64,000 nucleotides of DNA, taken from the NCBI GenBank assembly GCA_964455905.1, contig CAYVYN010000008.1, positions 21,741 to 85,740 on the forward strand, written 5' to 3'. The notes under the pieces are model-generated. The model saw only the letters and a list, made by a program, of their open reading frames with translations, was not told where the DNA came from and ran no database searches. The position numbers and the translations under genes were made by a program. Position 1 is the stretch's first letter; every line of letters starts with the position of its first letter. This document shows positions 8,987 to 18,609 of this stretch, in pieces. The DNA comes from CAIJXB01 sp964455905. GTDB taxonomy: Bacteria > Chlamydiota > Chlamydiia > Chlamydiales > Rhabdochlamydiaceae.

Positions 8987-9774
8987 TAACCTCCTCCAAG
9001 ATTTAGGATTTTTAGCCCTTTTTTATAGGTCAGTAGCAAAAGACCAATAACGAGTGAACTCCATCCTAGATACGAAAGAATTAAAGAAAGGATATGCGTA
9101 GAAGAGATGCTGATTGCTAGAGCACTTCGTTCTCCTAAGATGGCAGGAAATGGTGTCAGGTTTGCTAGTTTTTGTATCCAATTAGGGTAAGCTGCAAGCG
9201 GAAGCATGAGCCCTCCTAACATAAAAAGAAGCTTTTGCCAGATCCAATATAGAGGGTCGACTTCTTCAATCCAAAAGGCACTAAGCCCAATTAACATTTG
9301 AAAAAGCGTGGCAATAATTCCTGCGAAGATTCCAAAAATAAACGCTGTTAGTAGTGTGAAAAAAGAAAAGGGAAGACATCTCGTTTGAAATATTGTGAAA
9401 GCAAATGCAATGATACCAAGGACTAAAAGATTCGCCATAAGAGATCCGAACGCTTTGGAAAATGTGGCTCCTAAATAAGAAATAGGTCTGGGCAAAAGAT
9501 AAGCAAGGTGCCCACTTTTTAAATCCATTTTCATTTCTTCGTGTACTTCAGGTAAGCTCACAATTACCCATTCGTTAAACGCAATATACCAAAGTAACTG
9601 TGAGGAGGATAACATGTTAATAGTGTTTTCAGAAGATAAAGCTTCCCAAATACGAGAAAAAATAATCAAACAGGCAATAAAAAAAACACTTAAACTAATC
9701 AGTCCTTTGGTGTTTTTAAGCGTGTATAGAAAGGAGATTTTAAATAAAGAAATGTATTTATGCATTTTAGACAT
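8986..9774 (-). CDS. ABC-2 type exporter permease (COG4587-like)
   Basis: This is the second 262-residue permease of the exporter, with six predicted helices. MKMDLKSGHLAYLLPRPISYLG (after residue 80) is the equivalent of the conserved amphipathic segment in the partner permease, and both genes have identical length, which fits a heterodimer. It overlaps the ATPase gene by eight bases. A second ATG three codons downstream (9765) could also be used. The C-terminus ends in a run of Gly encoded by the Shine-Dalgarno sequence of the following gene. Confidence 0.8.
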   Translation of the reverse strand: MSKMHKYISLFKISFLYTLKNTKGLISLSVFFIACLIIFSRIWEALSSENTINMLSSSQLLWYIAFNEWVIVSLPEVHEEMKMDLKSGHLAYLLPRPISYLGATFSKAFGSLMANLLVLGIIAFAFTIFQTRCLPFSFFTLLTAFIFGIFAGIIATLFQMLIGLSAFWIEEVDPLYWIWQKLLFMLGGLMLPLAAYPNWIQKLANLTPFPAILGERSALAISISSTHILSLILSYLGWSSLVIGLLLLTYKKGLKILNLGGG

Positions 9775-10756
9775 GAGATTTATTCCCGTAGAGAAGTCGT
9801 ACTATTTCATCCATGGAAAGATCTTCTAGGGTCATATCTTTTACGACAGTTTGTTTTAACACTCTTTGTAAGATGGGTTCTATTTGCGTGATTTGCAAGT
9901 CTACCTTACAACTGAAACGGTGATCTTTGTTTTCGACTATTTTTACTCCAGGCATATCTACTAGAACACTTTTTTCTTCTGTCAGAAGAGAGAGTGTTTT
10001 TTTTGTTTTATAAGTTTGCTTTAGCTCTTTTAAAGAACTGTCAACTAAAAGAGATCCTTTATCAAGAACAACGACTCGGTTACAAACGTGTTCAATATCT
10101 GCAGTATCGTGAGAGGTTAGAAATAGCGTTGTTCCGTGAACTTTTGAAAGAGTATTGAGTAATGTTCGAATCGTGAGCTTGGCGTTGCTATCTAATCCAA
10201 TTGTGGGTTCATCTAAAAAAAGAATTTCTGGTTTGTGTAGAAGGCTTGCAACGATTTCACAGCGCATTCTTTCCCCTAGAGAAAAAGTTTTAACTGGTTT
10301 TTGGAGCAAGGGGAGTATTTCGAAAAGTTCGACGAGTTCTATTAGTCGTTTCTTGTATTCATTAGGAGGTATTTCATAAATTTTAGAAAGTAGGTTGAAT
10401 GAATCTAAAGGAGAAAGATGATACCAGAGTTGGCTTCGTTGCCCGAAAACAGTCCCGATTTTGTGACCAAGGCTTACGCGGTCTTTAGCTGGATTAAGAC
10501 CTAGAACTTTCACTTCTCCCGAAGTGGGCTGCAATATCCCTGTTAAGATTTTTATAGTAGTTGATTTTCCAGCTCCGTTAGGCCCTATAAAAGCAATTCG
10601 CTCTCCTTTGTTTACTTTAAGAGATAGATTTTGAAGCGCTATAAAAGGTTTTTTCTTAGGAAAAAGGACACCCTTTAGAGTTCCTAAAATTCCAGTGGCT
10701 GGTTCATTGACCAGGAATGTTTTATTAAGTTTTTTAAGACTGATTGCTGGCTGCAT
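9767..10756 (-). CDS. ABC exporter ATPase (COG4586-like)
   Basis: The 329-residue ATPase has Walker A GPNGAGKST near residue 58, a Q-loop within FGQRSQLWYHLS, signature FSLGERMRCEI and Walker B ILFLDEPTIGLD followed by the H-loop LTSHDTADIEH. GQRSQLWY and SLGER in place of the more common LSGG are characteristic of the COG4586 group. The C-terminal 90 residues form a regulatory extension ending with DMTLEDLSMDEIVRLLY. It is the first gene of an operon with two permeases and the ABC-F protein. Confidence 0.85.
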   Translation of the reverse strand: MQPAISLKKLNKTFLVNEPATGILGTLKGVLFPKKKPFIALQNLSLKVNKGERIAFIGPNGAGKSTTIKILTGILQPTSGEVKVLGLNPAKDRVSLGHKIGTVFGQRSQLWYHLSPLDSFNLLSKIYEIPPNEYKKRLIELVELFEILPLLQKPVKTFSLGERMRCEIVASLLHKPEILFLDEPTIGLDSNAKLTIRTLLNTLSKVHGTTLFLTSHDTADIEHVCNRVVVLDKGSLLVDSSLKELKQTYKTKKTLSLLTEEKSVLVDMPGVKIVENKDHRFSCKVDLQITQIEPILQRVLKQTVVKDMTLEDLSMDEIVRLLYGNKSHV

Positions 10757-10817
10757 GATATCTTCTCTTTGTTTAACAAGAAAAAGACTAGCAGAAGCTT
10801 GATATATTTTTCACTTT

Positions 10818-13800
10818 TTATATCTGTAAGTGTTCCTTTAGGAAGGGTGCTGTTTTCGAGTTTATACAAAGGGCGACTTTTTCAGGAGTGCCTTGAGAAA
10901 GTACAAATCCTCCTTTAGGTCCTGCTCCTGGGCCTATATCTACAAGATAGTCACACTGAGCGATAAGGTCAAGATGGTGTTCTATCAAGACTACTGTATT
11001 GCCGCCTTCTACAAGAGCGTGGAAAATAGAAACTAGCTTTTCGATGTCGACGCTGTGTAGTCCTATCGAAGGTTCATCAAAAAGATAAAGAGTTTTTCCT
11101 GTGGATCTTTTAGAAAGTTCGCAGCTAAGTCTTAGCCTTTGAGATTCTCCACCAGAAAGAGAGGCGACGGATTGTCCAAGCGTTAAATAGCCTAATCCTA
11201 CCGAAGTAAGAGCATTTAGGATTTTTGTGATTTTGGGAATAGCAGAAAAAAAGATTTTGGCTTCGTTTACAGATAGTCTTAGAACGTCGCCTAGTGTTTT
11301 TTCTTTAAATGTCACAGATAGCGCTAGAGGATTTAGCTTAGATCCTTTGCAAGATTCACATTCAACTTGGACTTTAGGTAAAAATTGCAGTGAAACACTT
11401 CTTGTGCCTAGACCAAAACAGGATGTACACATGCCTTTTTTGTGGTTGTAACTAAAGTTTTTAGCTTGAAGTCCTCGCATTTTAGCTTCGGGCAATGATG
11501 CGTAAAGGTGTCTTAGGGGCGTGAGTAGTTCTGTATATGTACTGATATCAGCTCTAATCGTTGTTCCAACTGGATTTTGATCGAGCACAATTAATTTGTC
11601 AAAGGCGTTAAGCCCTTCGATATGGGGGTCTTGTTCTATGTTTTTATTTCGTTTTTTTGCTAACACGGCTTTTTCAGCGGCAGGACGGAGGATATCCATG
11701 AGAAGGGTCGATTTTCCCGAACCAGAAACTCCAGTAAGACAGCTAAGGCATCTTGTAGGTAAAGCTATCTCAATATTTTTTAGGTTGTGCAGTGTTGCAT
11801 TTTTTATCGTAATAAAGGATTGAGATGTTCGCCTTTTACTAGGGTATCCAATTTTTTTTCTGCCACTTAGGTATGCCCCTGTTAGGGAATTTGGATCTGT
11901 TAAAATTTCTGCTAATGAGCCACTAGATAGTATTTGACCTCCCTCTATGCCACTTCCAGGTCCAAAATCGACAATGTGATCTGCTATTTCTATCGTAAGA
12001 GGATCGTGTTCTACTAAAATAAGTGTGTTGCCTAGTTTTTGGAGCTTTTTAAGCGCTTGATTGAGAAGAATATTATCGTGCGGGTGAAGGCCTATTGTGG
12101 GTTCGTCTAAAACATAAAGGCATCCTGTAAGTCCGCTACCGAGCTGTCTACTTAGGCGAACTCTTTGAGTTTCTCCTCCACTTAGTGAAGGAGCACTTCG
12201 ATCTAGGGAAAGATATCCGAGGCCGATTTCAATTAATAATTCTAGGCGTTTTGAGATCTGTAAAAGAGGCTCTTCTAAAAGTTCTTTTTTTTGTGCTGTA
12301 TTGGGAATCGACCTAATGAACGAAAGAGAGTCTTCGATGGTCTTTTTACAAAGAGAAGGGAGAGAGACTCCCTCTACTCTCACGTTTCTTGCAAGGGGGG
12401 AAAGCCTACTTCCCTCACAGCTTGGGCATGTTTTTTCTTTAAGAAGCAAAGAGAGAATGTATCGAATATTTCCAAGAGGGCTCTTAGTGTATTGAATGAG
12501 AAGGGGGAGCAAGCCTTTCCAGGTAAGACATCCTTTTTTAGACGGTGTAGAAGGCGCTCCTTCTAAGAAGACATGAAGATCTTCTTTGGAAAGTTGAGTC
12601 AGTGGTATGGTAGGATCGATTCCTAAATCTAAAAGGATTTTGGAAAATATTTTTATAGTTGTAGAGGTGGTGTTTTCTTTACAAACAAGTAAAAGGAGGT
12701 CTATTGGTGATAGAAGAAGTAGATCATGAAGAAGTAATTCGTCAGCCCCATATTGAAAACCTAATCCAAGACAGTCGGGACACATTCCTTGTTCTGTATT
12801 AAAAGAAAAAGAGTGGGGGGTTATGGGTGGATACGATTTTCCTGTGCTTTCTACTGTAAAAGCGAGATTGAAGAAAAGATCTTTTTGTTCCGTTGTTAAG
12901 ATGACTGTATCTTTCGAAAAGGACGTGGCTACTTCTATGGCTTCAAAGATACGCTTTCGACTATCTGTATCTATCATAAGACGGTCAACAACAAGAAACA
13001 GTTCATTTTTTTTCTTTGGGTCCCACGGGATCGTATCTTCTAGTTCGTAAAAAGTGCCGTTTAGTCTTACACGAACAAACCCTTGTTTTAAGGCTTTTTC
13101 TTTAAGGTCTTCGAAGGATTCTTTTTTCGAGGCTTTTAGAGGGGTTAAAATGATTAGTTTCGAGTTTGTTGGAAGTTCCATAGCCTTATCAACAATATAA
13201 GAAGGGCTCACTTGCTTGATTTCTTCGCCTGTTTCAGGACAGAAAGCTGTTCCTAAGTGACAATATACGATCCGTAAATAATCATATATTTCAGTAATTG
13301 TTCCAACCGTACTTCTTGGATTGCCGGCGTGATTTTTTTGTTCTATAGCAATTGAAGCTAGAAGACCTTCAATATAGTCTACTTTAGGCTTTGGCATCTG
13401 TTTCACAAATTGTCTTGCATAATGTGAAAGAGAATCGGTGTAGCGTCTTTGCCCTTCAGAGTAGATCGTTTCAAAAGCTAAAGAGCTTTTTCCGCACCCG
13501 GATGGTCCTGTAAATACGGTGATTGCTTTAAGAGGTATTTCTAGATCAAGGTTTTTTAGGTTGTTTTGTTGAGCGCCTCGAATAGTGATTTTTTCTATCG
13601 GTGCGTAGGTTATTTGTTGCTTTTCTTTTGAAATAGTTTTCTTTTTCATCGCCTGAAGGAGGGCTAACCCTGTTGCTGTTTTTTGTTTGGCGATTTTCTC
13701 AGGAGGACCTTCTGAGATCACTTTTCCACCGTATTCTCCAGCTTCAGGTCCCATATCTATAATCCAATCTGCTGTTTTTATACAGTCTGTATTGTGCTCG

Positions 13801-16457
13801 ATCAGTAAAACTGTATTTCCTTTGTCTACAAGAGTGTGAAGGACTTTGAGTAGATTGTTGATGTCATGGAAGTGAAGTCCTGTTGTGGGTTCATCAAGGA
13901 TATAGAGTGTTTTTCCGGTAGAGGGCCTTGTTAACTCTTTAGCCAACTTAATTCTTTCAGCTTCTCCTCCAGATAATGTGGGGGATGGTTGCCCTAGTTT
14001 GATGTAGTCTAGACCTACTTGGATGAGAAAATCTAGTTTAGATCGTATTTTAGGTTGGTCTTGAAAAAAAGAGGTAGCTTCTAAAACAGTCATTTCTAGG
14101 ATGTCATGAATGTTTTTTCCTTTAAATCGAATAGATAGCGTTGTTTCATCAAAACGTTTTCCTAAACAAGTAGTACAGGTACTCCAGGCATCATCTAAGA
14201 AGTCCATATCGATTTTAACCATTCCCATACCTGAGCATGTCATACAACAGCCCTCTTTTACGTTGAAACTAAAGCGCCCGGCGCTAAACCCAAGAGCTCT
14301 ACTACTTGGGAGTTCTGTAAATAGGTCTCTGATATCATCGAAGATTTTTAGATAGGTAGCTGGATTAGATCTCGGTGTTTTACCAATAGGACTCTGATCA
14401 ATAGCTATGATTTTATCAATGTGATCAAGCCCTTGAATTGATCCGTAAGAGCCTGTTGGTAGAGATGTTTCTTGAAGATGGTTTGAGATAGCTGGGTAAA
14501 GAGTATCGATAATTAGGGAGGATTTACCTGAACCAGAGACCCCTGTAATACAAAGAAAAACGCCTAAAGGGATAGCGACAGATACGTTTTGTAAATTGTG
14601 ATGCGATGCTTTTTCTAAGTAGAGTTGTTTATTTGGATCTATTTTTCGTTTTTTAGAAGAGGGTAGTTTTAGCTTTCCTGAAAGGTATCCTCCTGTTAAA
14701 GATTCTTTTGCTTCGAGGATGTCTTGTATCTGCCCTTCAGCAACAATCGTGCCTCCATTTTGTCCAGCAAGAGGTCCTACGTCTACGATGTAGTCAGAAG
14801 CTAAAATGGTTTCTTCATCATGTTCAACGACAATTACTGTATTTCCTTTATTTTTTAAATGTATAAGTGTGTCTAAAAGTTTTTGATTGTCTCTTGGGTG
14901 AAGGCCTATAGAGGGTTCGTCGAGAATGTAGGTGGCTCCGACTAATCCAGATCCGATTTGAGAAGCTAAGCGAACCCTTTGCCCTTCTCCTCCAGAAAGT
15001 GAAGGGGAGAGGCGCTCTAAAGAAAGGTAGTGGAGTCCTACTTGCGATAAAAAAGAAAGTCTTTCTAGAATTTCTTTAACGAGTTCTGAGGCGATAATTT
15101 TTTCTTTTTCTTTTAGAGGTAGCGCTTTAAAAAAAAGAGCTAGATTTTGGATGGATAGAGAGCAGATTTCTTGTATAGTTTTATCACCGAGCTTTGCAGC
15201 AGAAGGGTAGGGTTTTAATCGCGATCCTAAGCAGTCTCTACATGTTGTTTCATGAAAGTATTCTTTCATTTTTGTTTTGTAAGATTCACTTTGAGCTGCA
15301 AAATACTTTTGTTTGGCTTCGTAGAGGATTCCCTTCCATTCAACATATTCTGTAAAAGTGCCTTTTTCTTTGTGAACAAAGATCATTTTGGTCCAGCGTT
15401 CTTTTGTTCCGTAAAGAAAAAGATCTTTTGCTTTTTTAGGTAGATTTTTCCAGGGCGTAGTTAGGTCACACTTAGCCATTTTGGCTAAATTGGTATAAAT
15501 ATTGCCGTAACGAATCGTTTGAAACGATCCTGCTACTTTGCAAAAGTCCTCTGATAAGCTTTTTTCTTCATCTATTATTTTAGAAAGATCAAATTCTTGA
15601 CTTAACCCAAGTCCAAGGCAACAAGGACACATTCCAGCTGGATGGTTAAAAGAAAAGTCTTGAGGTGTTAAAGCAGGGTAGGAAATTCCGGAGCCTTTGC
15701 TGTAGGCATGAATGGAAAAAAGTTTTTCTTCGAGTGTGTCTGGCTGGAGTACTATCGCAAGCCCTTTTCCATAATCAAGAGCTGTTTGAAGTGCTTCGAT
15801 GATTCTTGTTCTATTATTTTTATGGATTTGGATCCTATCGATGACAAGGTCGACATCGTGGGGTAGGAAGCCATCTAAAGAAAGGTCCTCTTCTATACTC
15901 ACAAGCATTCCATCAAGCCTAATTTTCGTGAATCCTTTTTTCAGAAGGTCTTTGAACTCTTCTTTGAATTCTCCTTTTTTTTGGGAAAAATAGGGACTTA
16001 GGAAAATAACTTTAGAATTTTCTTCGAGCTCAAAGATGGCCGCAAGTATTTCTTCGGTACTTTGTCCTGTTACTCGTTCTTGGCTGATAGGACAGTATGG
16101 GATTCCTATTTTTGCAAAAAGAACTCTTAGGAAATCATAGATACCTGTGATAGTCCCAACAGTACTTCTAGGATTTTTACTGATCGTTTTTTGTTCAATG
16201 GCTATTGTTGGTGAAATTCCTTCAATACTATCTGCTTTAGGTTTAGGGAATTCTCCAAGATGCCTTCTTGCGTAACTAGAAAGAGATTCTACGTAGCGTC
16301 TTTGTCCTTCCATATAAATCGTATCAAAAGCTAGTGAGGATTTGCCAGAACCAGAAACGCCAGTAAAGGCTATTAATTGATTGGGTTCTAAAGATAAGTT
16401 AACGCCTTTAAGATTATGAACTCGAACGTTTTTCAGTGTGATTTTTTCTTGTTGCAT
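10818..16457 (-). CDS. uvrA: Excinuclease ABC subunit A, tandem-duplicated chlamydial form
   Basis: This 1879-residue protein is two complete UvrA copies joined head to tail (about 1-930 and 940-1879); an ordinary UvrA is about 940 residues. Four Walker A motifs are visible (GVSGSGKSS near 33, GVSGSGKSS near 645, GPSGCGKSS near 975, GVSGSGKST near 1590) with four signature motifs (LSGGEGQRVRL, LSGGEAERIKL, LSGGETQRVRL, LSGGESQRLRL). Both halves keep the zinc-finger cysteine pairs (CPCCLGLG, CCMTC/CTTC, CPDCLGLG, CTSC/CESC) and the UvrB-binding GQRRY region followed by AIEQK and NPRSTVGT. It recognises bulky DNA lesions and loads UvrB. The double-length form is a known chlamydial trait. No frameshift is seen. 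Confidence 0.95.
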   Translation of the reverse strand: MQQEKITLKNVRVHNLKGVNLSLEPNQLIAFTGVSGSGKSSLAFDTIYMEGQRRYVESLSSYARRHLGEFPKPKADSIEGISPTIAIEQKTISKNPRSTVGTITGIYDFLRVLFAKIGIPYCPISQERVTGQSTEEILAAIFELEENSKVIFLSPYFSQKKGEFKEEFKDLLKKGFTKIRLDGMLVSIEEDLSLDGFLPHDVDLVIDRIQIHKNNRTRIIEALQTALDYGKGLAIVLQPDTLEEKLFSIHAYSKGSGISYPALTPQDFSFNHPAGMCPCCLGLGLSQEFDLSKIIDEEKSLSEDFCKVAGSFQTIRYGNIYTNLAKMAKCDLTTPWKNLPKKAKDLFLYGTKERWTKMIFVHKEKGTFTEYVEWKGILYEAKQKYFAAQSESYKTKMKEYFHETTCRDCLGSRLKPYPSAAKLGDKTIQEICSLSIQNLALFFKALPLKEKEKIIASELVKEILERLSFLSQVGLHYLSLERLSPSLSGGEGQRVRLASQIGSGLVGATYILDEPSIGLHPRDNQKLLDTLIHLKNKGNTVIVVEHDEETILASDYIVDVGPLAGQNGGTIVAEGQIQDILEAKESLTGGYLSGKLKLPSSKKRKIDPNKQLYLEKASHHNLQNVSVAIPLGVFLCITGVSGSGKSSLIIDTLYPAISNHLQETSLPTGSYGSIQGLDHIDKIIAIDQSPIGKTPRSNPATYLKIFDDIRDLFTELPSSRALGFSAGRFSFNVKEGCCMTCSGMGMVKIDMDFLDDAWSTCTTCLGKRFDETTLSIRFKGKNIHDILEMTVLEATSFFQDQPKIRSKLDFLIQVGLDYIKLGQPSPTLSGGEAERIKLAKELTRPSTGKTLYILDEPTTGLHFHDINNLLKVLHTLVDKGNTVLLIEHNTDCIKTADWIIDMGPEAGEYGGKVISEGPPEKIAKQKTATGLALLQAMKKKTISKEKQQITYAPIEKITIRGAQQNNLKNLDLEIPLKAITVFTGPSGCGKSSLAFETIYSEGQRRYTDSLSHYARQFVKQMPKPKVDYIEGLLASIAIEQKNHAGNPRSTVGTITEIYDYLRIVYCHLGTAFCPETGEEIKQVSPSYIVDKAMELPTNSKLIILTPLKASKKESFEDLKEKALKQGFVRVRLNGTFYELEDTIPWDPKKKNELFLVVDRLMIDTDSRKRIFEAIEVATSFSKDTVILTTEQKDLFFNLAFTVESTGKSYPPITPHSFSFNTEQGMCPDCLGLGFQYGADELLLHDLLLLSPIDLLLLVCKENTTSTTIKIFSKILLDLGIDPTIPLTQLSKEDLHVFLEGAPSTPSKKGCLTWKGLLPLLIQYTKSPLGNIRYILSLLLKEKTCPSCEGSRLSPLARNVRVEGVSLPSLCKKTIEDSLSFIRSIPNTAQKKELLEEPLLQISKRLELLIEIGLGYLSLDRSAPSLSGGETQRVRLSRQLGSGLTGCLYVLDEPTIGLHPHDNILLNQALKKLQKLGNTLILVEHDPLTIEIADHIVDFGPGSGIEGGQILSSGSLAEILTDPNSLTGAYLSGRKKIGYPSKRRTSQSFITIKNATLHNLKNIEIALPTRCLSCLTGVSGSGKSTLLMDILRPAAEKAVLAKKRNKNIEQDPHIEGLNAFDKLIVLDQNPVGTTIRADISTYTELLTPLRHLYASLPEAKMRGLQAKNFSYNHKKGMCTSCFGLGTRSVSLQFLPKVQVECESCKGSKLNPLALSVTFKEKTLGDVLRLSVNEAKIFFSAIPKITKILNALTSVGLGYLTLGQSVASLSGGESQRLRLSCELSKRSTGKTLYLFDEPSIGLHSVDIEKLVSIFHALVEGGNTVVLIEHHLDLIAQCDYLVDIGPGAGPKGGFVLSQGTPEKVALCINSKTAPFLKEHLQI

Positions 16458-16476
16458 GAGTAGGATTTTTCGTTTT

Positions 16477-17460
16477 TTATGTATTTTTTAAGGAGGATTC
16501 TAGAAGGACAAACTCCTTAAATACCTCTTCTGAGGATAGGGATGATAGATTAGATGTCTTTATATGTCTTTGGTTTTTTCCTTTTGTCCCTGTAAGCAAG
16601 GGATCAGTAGGTCCGTATAATGTTATATTAGGAGTCCCTAACGCTGCTGCGATATGACTTAGGCCTGTATCTAATGAAATCATAGCTTTTGCTTTTTGAA
16701 TTATATAAGCAACCTGTCCAAGAGGTAGCTTAGGAAGCGCTATAACCTTTTCATTTAGCACCAGTCGTTTAGCTCTCTTTAGTTCTTGTTCATTTCCTCC
16801 GGGAATTACGATGAAATAGTTGGATTGTGTTAATTTTTCAATTAGTTCTTTCCAATTACTTTCAGTCCAAAGTTTAGAGGGGTGACTAGTAATAGGTGCT
16901 ACTAAGATAAACGAGGAGGGAAGGTCAATATTTGGTTTAATAAGTTGGTTCTCGTTGATTTCGTAGCTAGGTTCGTTATTTGGCATTTCGTAGCCTAAAG
17001 CAAACGCAAATAAGGACCTTAGCTTTTCAATAGCATGATTTTTTTTGAACACTTTTGCTTTTTTTTTATAAAAGAAATGCGCTCCCCATTCAGGAATTGA
17101 AGAACCGCTAAATCCTACAAGGGGGCCTTTAGCAAAAAGGCTTAAAATAGCTGTTTTAAAGTTTCCATGAGCATCGATCACAAGATCGTAGTCAGTTTTT
17201 TTTACTTCTTGGATCATCCTGTGAATTTCTTTGAAAGTTGATTTTTGAGAGAGCTTTTTGCGCCACTGTCTATGATTTGTTTGGATTATTTTATCTATAG
17301 ATGGATGCCAAGAAGCTATTTCATGGAAATTTTTATCAATAATCCAGTCGAATGAAATCCCTGGGCAATTTTTTTTTGCATCAGTTAATGCCGGAAGGAG
17401 GTGAACTAGGTCTCCCATAGAGGCTAGTTTCGTGATTAAAACTTTGGGAGACTTTCCCAT
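16477..17460 (-). CDS. waaC: LPS heptosyltransferase I, glycosyltransferase family 9
   Basis: The 327-residue enzyme would transfer L-glycero-D-manno-heptose from ADP-heptose to Kdo2-lipid A on the cytoplasmic face of the inner membrane. The N-terminus VLITKLASMGDLVHLLPALTDA matches WaaC, including the catalytic Asp after SMG. The C-terminal domain has the ADP-heptose binding segment ISLDTGLSHIAAALGTPNITLYGPTDP. Chlamydiaceae have a heptose-less LPS and lack this enzyme, so its presence points to a fuller LPS core in this organism. It follows the EamA transporter gene by two bases and precedes uvrA by 19 bases. An ADP-heptose biosynthesis set should exist elsewhere in the genome. Confidence 0.82.
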   Translation of the reverse strand: MGKSPKVLITKLASMGDLVHLLPALTDAKKNCPGISFDWIIDKNFHEIASWHPSIDKIIQTNHRQWRKKLSQKSTFKEIHRMIQEVKKTDYDLVIDAHGNFKTAILSLFAKGPLVGFSGSSIPEWGAHFFYKKKAKVFKKNHAIEKLRSLFAFALGYEMPNNEPSYEINENQLIKPNIDLPSSFILVAPITSHPSKLWTESNWKELIEKLTQSNYFIVIPGGNEQELKRAKRLVLNEKVIALPKLPLGQVAYIIQKAKAMISLDTGLSHIAAALGTPNITLYGPTDPLLTGTKGKNQRHIKTSNLSSLSSEEVFKEFVLLESSLKNT

Positions 17461-17462
17461 TT

Positions 17463-18410
17463 TTATCCTTCTTCTAAATTAGCCTGCAATCTGGTTTCTT
17501 TTTTTATATAGCCTTGTCTTAGTTCTGCATAATAAACAAGAGAAAGACCAGAAGAAACGATGGCTGTTGATAAGAAAATAGTCCAAGATAAAGGCTCATT
17601 TAGGAATATCCAGCCATTTAAAGAAGCAAAAACAGGACTTAAAAGCCCCATAAAAGATAGGAAGGTAGCTGTATAACGTCTTAGCATTAAACCATAGAGG
17701 TTGTAGCAGACGATGTTAAATAGCCCAGTCATAATCACTACGCCTTTTACTACGTCAAATGTATGACCTTCTGTGATGGGTAAAGGATTCCATGGGTCGA
17801 CAAAAAAGGAGTGTATCAGCGCTAGTCCACCCCCAAAAAGCATGCTAATCCCGTTAGCCATAAGGGGGGATATTTCTGTGTTTTTTAAGTTAACACGTAG
17901 AAGGATCCAACCATATACGCTAAATAAAACGGCTGCCATTACAGAAAGAGTCGGCCAAGAAAGGAAGTTAGTTTGAAAGAGTTCTTCTGAGCCAGTCTGG
18001 GTAAAAAGCACAGGTAAAATACCAATGAACCCTATTCCTAGCCCAACCCATTTCGTTTTATTCATTTTTTCTTTGAAATATATATAGGAGAAGAGGGCTG
18101 CAAAAAATGGAGATAGGCTGTAAATAAAACAAGCTTTAGCGGCAGATAGATGTTGTAAGCCCCAAAATTCACAGATGTTTGTCAAGTAGACGCTGAAAAA
18201 TCCTAGAAGTAGTAGCGAGATCCACTGCTTTCTTTCCATTTTGAATTGAGATCTCTTACGGATTGCCAAGTATCCTATTAAAAGGATTGCAGCAAGCATC
18301 ATTCGAAATCCTGTTAAAAAAATAGGGGAACTAAAGGTTAATGCCAGCTTTCCTAAAGAAAAGACGCTAGACCAAACGGCATACATGGCAATAATTAAGA
18401 AAATAGACAT
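17463..18410 (-). CDS. EamA/DMT family transporter
   Basis: The 315-residue protein has ten predicted membrane helices arranged as two EamA repeats, each ending in the helix pair with a conserved Pro/Gly pattern. SAAKACFIYSLSPFFAALFSYIYFKEKM is the diagnostic end of the first repeat, and ATFLSFMGLLSPVFASLNGWIFLNEPLSW ends the second. Family members export amino acids or import metabolites such as S-adenosylmethionine in some intracellular bacteria; substrate here cannot be predicted. It is the first gene in a tight pair with waaC. Confidence 0.8.
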   Translation of the reverse strand: MSIFLIIAMYAVWSSVFSLGKLALTFSSPIFLTGFRMMLAAILLIGYLAIRKRSQFKMERKQWISLLLLGFFSVYLTNICEFWGLQHLSAAKACFIYSLSPFFAALFSYIYFKEKMNKTKWVGLGIGFIGILPVLFTQTGSEELFQTNFLSWPTLSVMAAVLFSVYGWILLRVNLKNTEISPLMANGISMLFGGGLALIHSFFVDPWNPLPITEGHTFDVVKGVVIMTGLFNIVCYNLYGLMLRRYTATFLSFMGLLSPVFASLNGWIFLNEPLSWTIFLSTAIVSSGLSLVYYAELRQGYIKKETRLQANLEEG

Positions 18411-18609
18411 GGAAAAACCTATAGTTTAAAGAATATTAGAATCTTATCAAAAAAATAGTGTTTTAGTCAAATCAATAAAATTAACAAATAAACTATTTAT
18501 TTTATTTATTTTGTTTTGTAGGATTAAAATAAAGATGATTAATTATTTGTTTGAGAACTTTAGTGGGTTATTCTTTTTGTAATTAAACGTCATCTGATGG
18601 GGATTATAT

